This document shows, piece by piece, positions 39,963 to 53,100 of a DNA stretch of 64,000 nt. The stretch's first letter is position 1, and each line of letters starts with the position of its first letter. Made by a program: the position numbers and the translations under genes. The stretch lies in NCBI GenBank assembly GCA_921293015.1, contig OV121085.1, forward strand, positions 10,627,731 to 10,691,730, given 5' to 3'. The notes under the pieces are model-generated. The model was not told where the DNA came from. It saw only the letters and a list, made by a program, of their open reading frames with translations, and did no database searches. The stretch is from Phorcus lineatus (Eukaryota; Mollusca; Gastropoda; Trochida; Trochidae).

Positions 39963-42900
39963 TTCCTTACATGTCATGACAGGTGCACGAGTCTCTTGGC
40001 AGGTTTTCATGGATTTGAATTATAATTTGTATATATATCGTCACCGGTTTATAGTACAAGGCGCATATTTACAGATGTATATTTGTATGTTTATGGTTGT
40101 ATTTATTATCATTTTGTATTGTTTTGTTGCAGGTGTAACATGCATAAATAAACATTTTCATCACAAACTTCATTCAATGTGTAGCATCGCACTTGTAACA
40201 CAATATATATTATAGTGTACGTATTACATATTTAGATTGAGAGGTTTAGACACTTAGATGTTTACTTTTATTGTTTGTACAATCGAATATGTCCATCCTT
40301 CATTGTCAGAGCACGTGTTATTAACGTTGCTCATACCATACTCTGTATCAGGATAATTGTATTCCTGAAACTCCTACAATACAATCACTGATATCTACCA
40401 AGGCAAATTCCTCGTATTGCTGACAGGTCTATATTCATAACTATATATGGCGTGTATTTTCACAGCCAATGAAATGACATCATGCAAGGAACCTAACGCA
40501 ATATAATTCTACGAACTCGTCAGGGTACTCCCTTTATTAGGTATTGGCCCTGACAGCTATTAGGGACTACACGGACTGAAATATGTCATGATAGCAGCAT
40601 TATTTGTGTAGGATAACTGTCCATTATGTGAATTCAGAATAAAATGTATCATCGCCTGTGTATCAGGTCAGTTCATTTGTACAATTATGTGGATCAGAAT
40701 ATTTGTATCATTATTTTTTATATCAGTCAAAGGTCTTCATAGAATGAGGTTTGGAATATTTGTTCATTTCATATGCATTACGACCTATAAGTATGATATG
40801 ATATATGTATATATGCATGTTTATCATCAAATGTCAAGCATAAGATGTCAATTATGATAGATTTCTCATAAAAAATAATTACCTTTATATTGTATACCCT
40901 TATTGTATGTAATAGTGCTTGTATATATTCAAGGTTTACTTAAGAGTACCATCCTAGATGTATTCTGATGAACATGTGGGTGGATCAGTACCCGGCTCAA
41001 ACACTCATGTCACGATGTCAAGGGAGAAGAGTAAAGAACAGTAAAACTCTAACACGAGGAGAGTGATGGTTATTTCCAGTAGAATAATCAGAATCGTAAT
41101 GGAAGGGAGTGTATAATCAGATAATGTTTACTAAAACCCCATATTTTTCATTTGCTGTTTATTTTCTTTATTTCTGTCAATAATTGTCAGGAGTTTTATG
41201 AAAATTCCTCAAATTTTCATAGAAGTTACCTCTTTAAAATTCTAATTTCTTTATATCTTCATTAAGATTGGCCATGAGTCTAACGAACGCGAAATAAGTA
41301 CTTTGTATCATTTCCTCATGTCGAAAATTAAAACATATGGAATTTTTGGAAATTTTGTCACCGGTTAAATCAAATTTGATGAAGAAGAATTATACCATAT
41401 TTCTAAATGAAAACACGTGCATATAAGATAATCAAAACTACATGACATGCAGTTAATATTGTTAAGGCAAATGGTAACAGAAAACAAATGAGTTGTTTAA
41501 AAAATGTTTTTAAATGTTTCAGATAGTCTCAGAGAACAAACGTTGAATAATGTTCATCAATCAAAATTGTACAATCATGTGAAATAATCTTTCAATTGGA
41601 TAGCTGATATTTTGCAATATATGTTTAAAGGCATCCATCCCTGCCTATACCAAATTTCGGATAAAATAATGTTCACTCAAAGCGTAAATGTAATAAGTTA
41701 AAGGATTTACAATAGCATCAAAAGCATCATTAGCACGTTTACATAGGGAAATTAAAGTGTCCTTACGTATAGTAAAACACTTTTTTAATCAATAAAATGC
41801 ATACTTTCAGATTCCTTAAATAATCATGTTTATAAGTAATAATTTTTCATTAACTTACTAGTATATCTACAAGTAAAATTCCAGTAACTGAAACAAAGAG
41901 GAAAATTCTTGCAATATGCCTATCAAATATTTTTATTGTTTAAACATTTTCCCCCTTTAACCTGTCTGTAAAATATTTTCAAAATCTACTTTTTTAAGTA
42001 AATGATAAATATGAAAGGTATTTGAAATAATCAATATTCATGATGAAATTCAATAAATATATTACATATTTCTTCAACTATTGGTTTTTATTTCATTAAC
42101 TAAAGGTTTAACAGCATCATACTTTGATTTTATTCTAAAATTAAGTATATATTATTAACAACTATGGAAGAAATTATTTTGATATTCATCTCTTATTTTA
42201 ATGTAACTGAAACGACATTAAACAAAGAAACACCCAATAATAGCATTAGTGGTTATTTAATATCTAATAATAACATTATCGTGCACTGCAATTTTGTAAA
42301 CAGTTAGTCATTCCTTTTTCACAATCCATGCATCGAATAGCAGCGAATTTGATGAGGGATATCATCTCGTCTTCAATATATTCATAAATGGTAGCTTACC
42401 ATTTCATACTATAATAACGTCTTGCTTCTTAGACTTGAAACATGTAGTAACGATATAAGTTTTCAAAACCAAACATATGTTTTATAAGAATATATATGAA
42501 ATGGTGAATAATCAAGAACTTCACCTCTCACAATTTGCACATTCTTATCTTTTGTTTTCAGCCTTACAGTGTCTCATATTGTCTCATATTATTTGAGTTC
42601 TCATTCTTATAGTTACGGTTCCCTCCTTCTTGTACAGCATTCTTCGCAGGAAATCGAGGAGTGTTTTCGAAATGTATAACTACTGCAAAAAGTCTAAATC
42701 ACGAAGATTGTCGAAATCTGCGAACTGTGAACAGAAATTAAGAATAATCATCTAATTTCTTTGAAACCTAAGAAAATGCTTTTTAAATCCATTCATTAAA
42801 CTTCTAGTGTTTTTCGTGTGTAAATGTATTCTTACAATACTGTAACTAGATTATATCTCTTGTCTTGTTCCAAAGCGCTTGAGTAGAATATTAGCTATAT

Positions 42901-45053
42901 GTGAGAAGATTTCTTAAAAAAAACAAATTTTCATTCTGCTCAAATATATCAAATACGATTATATAGAAATAATGAAAATATGTGCCCAAACGCTCCTTCA
43001 GAGCCATTAATCAAAATTCAATTAACGTGATAATTGTTTACCTGGAGTATTTTTTTGCATTCGTTTTTGGGGTAAAATATTCATAAGATTTCCATTGCAG
43101 CTTCTTAAAAAAGCTTTGTTTCACTGTGTAAGAATTCTTATGTAATTTGTCGATTTTTAATTTTTTTTAATTAGTCGCCATTTTTTACCAAAATTTACCT
43201 ATACGCATGTTATCAAGGGGTCATATACAAACGACAGATCTGCTATATATGTGGAATCCCCAGAACAGTTTTGGCATTCCCAAAGGGGACATGGTGTCAA
43301 GCCTAGAAAATTGACATGTTCATATTTAGGCATAAAGGTATTATTTACAACAAATTTTGAATCAGAATAGACAACGATAGTAAACATTTTGATGGATCGT
43401 CCGTTTTTACAAAAGGATATTTTATAATGACAATTTTATAAGATAATTTAGTACTTTGAGATTTTGCATTTTTGGACCCCAGTGTTGCAAAACCATATCC
43501 AGATGTGTGTTCCTTTATAAAGTGCATAGGAATTTGTTTTTATTCAACTTATTTTTAGGAAATAATAACTTTTGGATGAATGATACCATTTAACATGATA
43601 TTTGCACTAAATTTGAAAGTATTGAGACACACGTTTGTTAAGCAGGTTGTTTTTAGATGTAGATAATTCGATATAGTTATGGGCGGTGCATTTAAAAGCT
43701 TATAAAAAAATGTCGACTTTTAATATAGGTTAAGGAGCTTTGAAATATGAATGTCTTGAACATAAGGTATCGGAGGCGGTGGCATCTGGTTTCTTTCCAT
43801 TTATGAAAAAACATCTTTCTATATTTCAGTGGAATAAAGACAGATACCACCCTGCACTGCATGCAATTGGAAAACTTATTTCAGCATATGATGTCCATTG
43901 CAGTGAATAGCGAAGAAAAACGACACAACGTATGTTAATTCAAATAAACATGTTTGTCTAGATGCCACTTTCTATTCGCACCTTTATGTTAATTTGGTAA
44001 CTGACGCACATTCAGTAAACGTATATATATGTAGATATAAAGACTATGTATACATATATTGCATCATTAAACGCTTGCATTGAAGTAGCTGACAAACACA
44101 GCTGGCCGGTCTATGTTTTCTTGAAAAAAAACAGAAAAGAAATTACTCAGATTATCAAAGTTGCAGTGTTAATAACGTAAATAATATACGTTTTCAGGTG
44201 TTATTGAAATTTCATTAGTCTCGAAACAATTTGCTTTTTATTTCAATTTAATTTGAACAAATATGTAGCACATAAAGTTCCAACTGTTGTAATTTATGAA
44301 CAATATTTATATAAGAATATTAACCCTATAAGTTGAAATCTGATAGTTTGTCTTGTGTGTGCATATGGCGTCATACAAATGGATATTCTTTTTATCATTA
44401 TTGTTATTAAATGTTAACAAATTGATCAAATTTCCTCTCATACCCTCTCCTGGTCCACCACATAAAACAAAACATTACAGAATCTTTCAATGTATATAAA
44501 GTTTTCTATGACTTTAATAAAAAAAGATCGTAATGGAAAGAGTTTGTTCTTGACTTACTGCTCATGTACTAGAGGCCCGTGGCCTTTCCAGTACCAAAGA
44601 AGAAGATTGAAAACAAAATGACGTACGTAGGTCTACAACTCTATACATTAAACTCAATGTAGGGAAACTATATTTATGAGCAAATATTTCATCCGTGGGT
44701 TTAAACCTGTTGACATCAATACTAGCTAAATGTTCAGACGATTCTATCAATAAAATTCATAAACGTTTGTAATGATGAAAGGGAGGTAACTCGATTCTAT
44801 TCTTAGATCTTGTGATGGCTTCGCTTACATACCATCAATAAACTTAATATTCCAAGATAAAATATTTAAATGGATATACCTACAGAAGACGCTATTCCAC
44901 AGTTGAACATTAAGAAACATAGGGTTAAATGAATATAATAGTACATCTTAACACATAAGTAATCTTAAAAACAATAAATTGATTGATTTAACACGTTCTG
45001 TAGTAAATACACCTTATGTTTTTCCACAAGAAATACATAATCACGACGTTAAT

Positions 45054-45076
45054 GAATTATTTATTTATTTATTTCT
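45054..45076. repeat. Tetranucleotide microsatellite (TTTA)n
   Basis: Four to five units of ATTT following GAATT. Confidence 0.8.
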
Positions 45077-45206
45077 AGCAACAACAATGGTAAGATATGC
45101 TTATGTATGTAGTTGGTGTTTGATGAGGTGAGAGAATCGATTTAAAAACATTAATCATTTCAGGTTAAAGGCCCTTGTCTTTTTATAAAATAAGAATTCT
45201 TAAAAC

Positions 45207-45488
45207 GTGAAAGGAACTTCAACATTTATTCTAATTGATACAATACAGCAACTGAATCCAAAAATAAATCGATGGCAATGGTTCAAATGGTTATTCTCGG
45301 TATTAGATATTAATTCCAACATCAAACAAATGTTTGAATGTCCAAATGATGCATATATATTCAGTCTAAAATGTAAAAGAAAAAGCTTTTATGTTCAAAT
45401 TTATTCAAACAGATTTGTCCAAAAATGTGAGGACAAACGAGGAAAATGCGAGTCCTTTGCAAAGATGTACAAGAACACCGGCAGGTAA
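45207..45488 (+). other. Unassigned 93-codon open frame
   Basis: An open frame starting with GTG encodes a basic, Cys-containing sequence (QLNPKINRWQWFKWLFSVLD, later KCEDKRGKCESF). It has no family match I know and no clear splice context; it may be a fragment or chance. Confidence 0.15.
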
Positions 45489-46134
45489 CTAGAATTTTTT
45501 AAAAAGGTTTCCTAACATATATATGAAGATAATACCTCTGATCCGACCTTAGATATCGAAGTCAAATTTGCATGAAAAAACTGTCATTTCTTAAAATTTG
45601 GATCCATATAAAGTAATAAGTAATCAAGTTCTGATATCTCTGACTTTCAATACGGCACAGAAGACGAAATCATAAAAAACATCGTAAATCTCACAAATCT
45701 TGATAGAAAAAAATCTAATACTCATTATTACCAGATATAAGAAAATTGCTAGGATGTTAATGATACTTTAGATTTATGATCTCTTCTTATGATCAAATTA
45801 GATACAATACAATGTAATGGATGACAACTTCAGAAAGACCTGTCATCAGAATCATAATTCTGAAACTGTTATTGGTCATAGTGGACAGAGTAATTGACAG
45901 CCCGTAAGAAATAAATGCAAGGGTAATAGGGAACACTATACAGTGAAACACTGCTAAATGCGACAAAAATAGGTAACAAAAAGGGCCCTCTTGATGAAAC
46001 TCCCTAAATACTAGTTAGTACAATGTTTATAACATTAGCTTACGACTATCGTAATGCGAAGACGGTAAATTAAACATAATGTCAGATTGATTCGATAAAT
46101 TATTATTTCCGTTTTAATGACAAAGTGTCTTTCG

Positions 46135-46342
46135 TTACATCATGCATCTTATACTGCCCCTTATTATCTCCCCACATGCAATACAGTTTGTTAGGCTGTA
46201 TGAACACTGTGGACAGCAAACAAGATGGCGACACGGAAGAAACACTACCCCTACATCACTTGTCTTGCATCTTAAGCACTTCCGGTCTATGGCAAGTTCC
46301 TTTCTGATAGTCTCCTGTTGTGATGTCGCCTTCTCCATCACT
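46135..46342 (-). CDS. IAP-type C-terminal RING finger, terminal exon (orphan)
   Basis: A single exon ends in TAA at 46135 and is preceded by a polypyrimidine tract and AG (AGAG at 46341-46344), so it looks like the last exon of a spliced gene. It encodes a short helix and then a complete C3HC4 RING: Cys 22, 25, 37, His 39, Cys 43, 46, 53, 56 of the exon peptide, with FLPCRHLVCCPQC and the tail EIIRG. This spacing and tail are those of BIRC/IAP E3 ubiquitin ligases; Arg replaces the usual Gly before the RING His. No BIR domain is visible between here and the next gene at 49.9 kb, so the rest is far upstream, lost, or this is a retained fragment. Other RING families with a C-terminal RING are possible. 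Confidence 0.7.
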
Positions 46343-46344
46343 CT

Positions 46345-49300
46345 AAAAAAAATTCACAGCAATATTATTCATAATTTGCAGTTTCCATTTTGACCAGAAG
46401 AAAAGCTGACGTCTGGGAAGATACCACCCCCATGTACTAGTTTGCCTTATAACAATAGTGAATAATAAATTAAGAATACAGTGTCGCCTGCTAGAAGTAG
46501 TCCGGCTAGGCACGATGGCCGCCGTAGACGCCCGTGCCTTTTGATGACATTGTTTGGAGTACCTACTAAGTATATACATGTACATACACATATATAGCTC
46601 AAATGTTCAGTGACCTTCAACATCATACTCACTTTAATAGAAGCAGGATAGGTGTACTTTAGAGTGATGAGTTGTGCCTATAAATAGTATTCTATAAATA
46701 GAATACCGCATGTAACAGACCTGGAAATCGAAATAAGCAAGAATAGACATATTTTAGTATAAAACTATTCATAGGATAACAGAATTTACCACATAAAGAT
46801 AGTTCTTTTTAATTATTTGTGACAGGTGGACATTCAATTTGAAACGTTTTCAAATCTCAATTTGAAGTTAACTATTTGTTTCCTCTAACAACTTGATTTC
46901 AATCATCATTTTGGCTGTTGGTCTACGTACAATAACATAAAATTCAGTGATTACTAGTATGTCAAATATTGAAAAGTATTTTAACTGTAAAATCGACAAC
47001 AGTGCTTTTTTCTAATTCCAGAAATACAAAGTCACTTACTAGCTGAATATGATATAATGTCTAGTACTTGAGCTATTCGTCATTTTGATTAACCCATAAT
47101 TTTTTATCAAAGTTTTCATCGGATCTTACCTCAAAAATTGCTGTGTACTTACTATTTCCTTGATGTTCAGATTTGCTGCGGGTCTGAGGTTGCCGAATAT
47201 CCGATTATCAATTGCTTTGAGTTATTTATAGCAACACGTCATGTCTATAAATATATATATACGAATACTCTATTGTTTAAACAAATTGCTTAAAACGAAA
47301 AGTTTTGATCTTTTGTATTGCCACTCTGCATTGATAAATTTGCATTGAAACCTCAGGACCTTTGAAGATACCATGTCTTTCGTCATTGTAGTTATGCACT
47401 TTTTAACAATTTTGAAAAGATTGTTTGTTTTGAATGCCCGATCACGAAAATGATTTACTTATCGTGAATCCTGATTAAGAAATGGAAGATTATAAGGCTA
47501 AAGATTACCCTATAGCCGAGATCATCAACAATGAGGGAAAACATCATAGGGATACAATACGACATGCTCACTGTCATATTACCGCGCACTATATAGGAAC
47601 TAGTATAGTAACAACCGTAACACTGCCTTCCGTAACTGCAATAACGTCTTTCGGGGAACCTAAAACAAAATGCTATTCGAACCTTCAATTTACTAAGTAC
47701 TAATGCAAACGGCAATACACAATAAAAGTGAATTTAAAGTTATGTTCGGTTTTGTTACTTCCGGTTGTACAATTACCTGTATTTAAAGTACTGTGATGCA
47801 CATCTATTTAATGCAACGTTAAGTTACATAATTGATTTTTTCTTCAATATCGAATAGATTCACAGAAGGACATCGATAATTATGTTCATGCAATTTGCTT
47901 TAAACCATTCACTAGAGTAACCTTGCATACAATTACTACTTAACAGAGTTGTTTAACATAGTTTATGTAATGCTGTAATGCTGTCGTTGTGGTTTTTCAA
48001 ACATTTCGTTAAAATGACATAAATGCATGGATAATTTGAATAAACTACCTAGGCATCACTTTAAGTAAAGTAATTTAGCTATTACAACGATATTACATAG
48101 TACACTGTCTGTATTTGGTATGATAATCGCTCATCTATTGGGAGAGAAACTACGCCTGGAAGCTTCGTTGATATTTTACAGGCGCTTCATCTTCGCATCT
48201 GAACGTATCTGTGCGTCTATATTATATGTATTTAAGGAGGTAACATGAACTGATGGACTGTTATGTGACAACACTGAGGACATACTTGTCCCACAATCAT
48301 GTTAATTGTATGATTACTAGGAAACATGCACACAAATTACAGGCACTGGGTCGATATTAAACCTCGGTTGAAAATTGCAACCATCGATGTCAACACATTG
48401 AATATCACTAAAGCATTGCAACTACACTTTACTTGCAATTAAAAGACACACTTGCACAGTTTCTGAAATGATTCATCCCTTAGTAAATAACGCTGGCCAA
48501 TGTAACTAAATTCGTTGATATATATGTAACCGACATAATTTTTCAATCAACCATAACATATACTAGTAAATTAAACAAGAAACATAGGAATGGTTTGCTA
48601 TATCTTCTTTAACGTTGTCACCAAACTTTACTTGAATCATTAGAATTGTAGAATAAGCAGCGTCGAAAATGAAAGCATCCTGAAAAACCATTTCCATAAT
48701 GAAAGCAATTAAATGAAGTGTTTCGCACAATTCCATAGCATAAAACAGAAACTTGGATGACATTTGAAACTTGGAAGAGTAATTACAGTTTGTCGTTTAT
48801 CTGAGTAAAATATATTATTCAAGAACAGTAACGTTGAATCAGTGCTGAATGAATCGGAAATTTTTTATGGGAACATGACACTCGTCTTCTGTGTACTTCT
48901 TGTGCAGTGGTAAGTACTGTTAAGAAATATATACGGTCAAATAAACGGTTTAAATTGAGCAATCGATACTTGATGAAAATTGACTCGTCAATATTATTTT
49001 AAAATGCAATCATCGCAGTTCAAGGAAACTAAAATCCCTACATTCCATCAACTATTACAAATAGATGCACAATTATGCAAACTCGTATATATTATCTAAT
49101 TTCTTGTTCTTTCTTGACATTATTGCTGTATCACTCATAAGACCATTACAGCAAACTAAATTTCTTTAAAAGATCTTTTATCACGCTAACGTATCTAAAA
49201 TTTTAAATTTTTCAGTAGATTGCTTTAAAAACATTCATGTGTCGATAGCATGTAATAGCAATTGATAATGCTAACGCTTCAGTGATAAGATAGTCCGGTG

Positions 49301-49739
49301 CATATCCTTTTATTTGTATAAACTATGAGTGTTTTTTAAGTGAAGGAGGCGTTACGTATAATTTTATTACAAATTATTATCTGTGTTCGTATCAATTATA
49401 AGAATCAATAGAGCCATAAAGTGAGAAAGTATACGCTTTATATCGACTACTATGAGACACACAATACACCAATATACAATTCGAACCACAAGTAGTTCAA
49501 AGTAAAAGCCCCAAGTTCTAAAGATCAGTTTGATCAAAAGCTTTTAGCATCGGTATATATCAGTAAGGTGTTCACTGTGCATCTTTTAATGTAATTATAA
49601 TGTAAATATAACAATGTAAACACGTGTGCCTTGTCAATTTCTTCAAATTTCTATTTATTTGTATCATACACATGAATGCATAACCAGGACAAGCTTCTCA
49701 ATAACAACTTACATAACTCATTGAATAAAATTATTGAAG
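46345..49739. other. Between RING exon and sulfotransferase: no exon recognised
   Basis: I looked for BIR-type CxxC...H...C exons on the minus strand and saw none. A small CpG patch at 46.48-46.56 kb contains ATGGCCGCC followed by a nine-codon frame. Confidence 0.5.
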
Positions 49740-49745
49740 TTTATT
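49740..49745 (-). terminator. Candidate poly(A) signal for the sulfotransferase gene
   Basis: AATAAA on the minus strand about 180 nt beyond the stop codon of the sulfotransferase. A second AATAAA lies further on, at 49654-49659. Choice between them is not possible from sequence alone. Confidence 0.4.
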
Positions 49746-49925
49746 AAAGATAGTAAAGAAAGGTTGACTGTCTGTTATATCACATTATAGACACTGAAAT
49801 AAGAGAATTCGCACTGAAACGATGCTTTTTAAACATGATTTGGTTCTTCACATGTGAAATATATTACACCTTTTTGTTTTATCTTGTCAATAAGTGATCT
49901 GGCTATATGGTTAATCTAACACTGA

Positions 49926-50104
49926 TCAGTCTAACCAGAGGAATCTGTCGTCATTTAGAATCTCTGCAAGCTCCTCTGTGTATTTTCTGTAGAAATTGTC
50001 CAGGAGAGTCCTTGTTTTGTTCATAATTGGATCAAATTTGTCTCTGTGGGTCACATTTTCCTTCTTTCTTTTAGCTACTTCAGAAATAAAGGTCGAATTA
50101 TAAT
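49926..50104 (-). CDS. Sulfotransferase exon 7: C-terminus
   Basis: Acceptor TTTCAG. It completes an Asp codon split by intron 6 and continues YNSTFISEVAKRKKE to the C-terminal NDDRFLWLD and TGA at 49926-49928. It includes sequons NST and NVT. Confidence 0.87.
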
Positions 50105-53100
50105 CTGAAATTGAAAGTTTATGAGGCAAATGATGGAGTAACAAATTGTTTGATATTCACATTAGTCTCTTTTGCTTCAACGTTTTCATCACCCATCATG
50201 CAAACGCTTGTTAAAAGGGGCAGTAGCACGATTTTGTATGTCAATATAGTGATCTCACGGAATCGAAAATAAATATTACCAATTGTAAGAACAAGTTTTT
50301 TTTAAACGAAAAGAAGTAGTCCTAGGAACTACCATCTTCAGTTAATCCATGGAAATCCATTTCCATTCCTCAAATTATTAAAATATTTTCACACTTGATC
50401 CATACTTGCTCATCTATTATATTACTCCGTATCATCAGGTCGAGTGATGAAATGTTTGACCCACTGACGATTATACATTTGGAATAAACTTATGTTTATT
50501 AGGGAAAGTTGGAAAAAAATAGAATTGAAAAAAACCGTGTAACTGCCCCTTTAAAAACCTTTTTAGAATCTGGTTCACGCTTCAGAAAACATTTGGTCAT
50601 TTTTTCTAATGAAGTCATTTTATTATCTTTTATCAGAAAAAAGGTTTGTATCTGAAAATTTAGGTACCTTTTTTACAAACCTCCCTCTTTATACATACCA
50701 AGATTAAGAAAATCGAAAACTTTTGGAAGTTGTTCATTGATGTCACGGGAATAGTCTTCATACCGCAATATAAGGAACTGTTTCCTTGGAAACACTTTCA
50801 GCCACTCCCTCAAGTACACGGAATAAGCACCGATCATAATCCGTGTCTGTAGAATTACGAAAGGGGTTATTTATTGATCATTTATACCCTACACTTTCAT
50901 CAAAAATCAAATATGTGCAAACGGATACTTCAAGATTATAAAATCATTCAGATGTATCTGAAAGAAACATTATTAAGCAGAGATTGCATTCCGAATTTGT
51001 TAAAATGATAAACAACCTCGACTTCAAGAAACCCTAGATCGTCGTTATCGTAATGTCAATGTAGTTCTATTTACTGCCTCAAAATAAAAGTAAATTCGAT
51101 TCAGTTGTACGTCCGAACTGAAAGAAGAGTTATTGTTCTCGGCAATGAAAAAAACCACCATAATAAGTTTATTCTTTTCTGAAACAGAATTGGATGGAAT
51201 CATTGTAATGAAGCTATGACACACCGGTAACTTGGTAGAAACATCGAAGTCAAAGAAGCAGTATCGCTCTGAATGCTGCCTGAAGCACTCTTCTTCCACT
51301 TGTATAGCCTTCTCTACAGCCCGGTGGAATTGTTCCGAGGAATAGCCATCTCCCCGGAAGATGAAGTCGGAATACAATCTGAAAAATGAGATAACACTCT
51401 GGAATTAAAGTTGCAGTAGCACGTTTTTAGATATGTAAAGAAATCACATGAAAATTTAATGTTACCAATTGCAAGACAACGTTTTTGTATTCAAAAGTAA
51501 CAGATCTAAAATCAACGTAACATTTTTGGTTTATATGACTTGTATCAATCAGAATCCTTTTCCATACATCAATTGATTAAAATATTTCACATAAACATTG
51601 TCACCATTGGTGTTGCTTGATACTTGATAATTTATTCTACGACTACTGATGATCGGGTAATGAGGTGTTTTGACTCACTGAAGATAAGACATTTGGCACA
51701 AACTAATGTTCATTTTGGGAATTGTTTTTTCAGAAAACGTATTCCTGCCCCTATTACTAAGCTCTGGTTTCGTGCTAACACAAAGATATATCGGTTAAGA
51801 CGCATTACTGTGGGGAACTCCGATGTATGCATTTGACCATCCATTTTCATTCTTGGATATTTGTTCATGTTTTAACTAGTAACATTACTATGAAACGAAA
51901 TATTTTGATAAATATATCAAGTACGTTATGAAGCGGAAGCGAGCTTAAGAAAAAGAGTTTTCAATAATTATATTGATTATTAAACAAGGACTAATAATAC
52001 GTGTATAATGTTTATAACTCCACAAAAAAACTAAATCTGTTTTAATACGTTATAATGTATTGTTACTTGCATGGCGTGAGTTAGTAAATATGCCAATCTT
52101 CTTTAGTCTTGCATAAATCATCTTTAAAATTGACGAGTTACAAACTCTTTTAAAGAAAATTGTAAATAAAACTTTTGTCAGGAACACTAAGTTTTTCTAA
52201 TAATTCTATTGAATAAATGTACGTTATAGTATTAGTCTCTCATAATCCCACGTGGGATAGCTCATCAATTATATCATTATCATGTACATAGATTATCAGT
52301 ATGAGGTGAGACTGAAATAAGATATCTGTCTGTCTGTACGGGAACTGGCAACATACCAAGAACGAACCTGCTTAGCAATTTGTTTCATTACTTTTGAGCT
52401 TAGTAATACTATTTTGTATTATGGTAGCCACTTAAGTTCGACTTATTTCATTAAAATTCATCCGAAAGTTGCGATTTTTTTTTAACTTAAAGAAACACAA
52501 TTCTCCTTTCCCATACTTTCCAATAGTATCCATAGCACTGCAGGATCACATCTAGCAGAGATTGATATTGACCAACGCTGGGGGCAAAACGACAACTATT
52601 TTTATTATCTTTCATGCTAAAACCTCAAATTACATATCATTAACCAATGTTTGTGTTCAAATAATATTTAATTGCGAAAAACAGAAATTCTCAATTTACA
52701 AATATTGACCGCATGTCTTTTCTGAGGAAATGACAAAATTGTTCCTGGCATACGAACTATCTTTCCCTTATAAACTCCGTTCTCTACATAAAGAGATCTA
52801 AACTTCGTTATTTTAAAGTAGTTTGCTACGAAATAGTTACTAATTGAAATTTCCACACAATTATGGTTTTACAAAGGAATTCTTACCCAGTAAAGAAACT
52901 TTTGTCAAGCAGCTGTACTTTACCTGTCGATTGGATTCCGCAAACTAACAATGAACTTTGGATCCCGGTACAACTGCCTCATAATGTGGGGTGTGACGAA
53001 CAACGGTTCCTGCAAACCAATGTTCTGTGGAATTCTTCGCCATGCTCGAAAGTCCCAGAAATCTGCCGGTGAACCATCCCCTGTAAACAGTGAATACTAA

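Larger units (their letters stand above)
40216..46134. other. AT-rich non-coding
   Basis: Apart from the (TTTA)n tract and the 45.2-kb frame, nothing is recognised. Paired minus frames at 43.2-43.5 kb lack domains. Confidence 0.5.

Noticed and set aside
46205-46230. YY1-type AAGATGGCGAC promoter element
   Set aside because: It is the complement of the RING exon's CRHLV codons, so coding constraint explains it.
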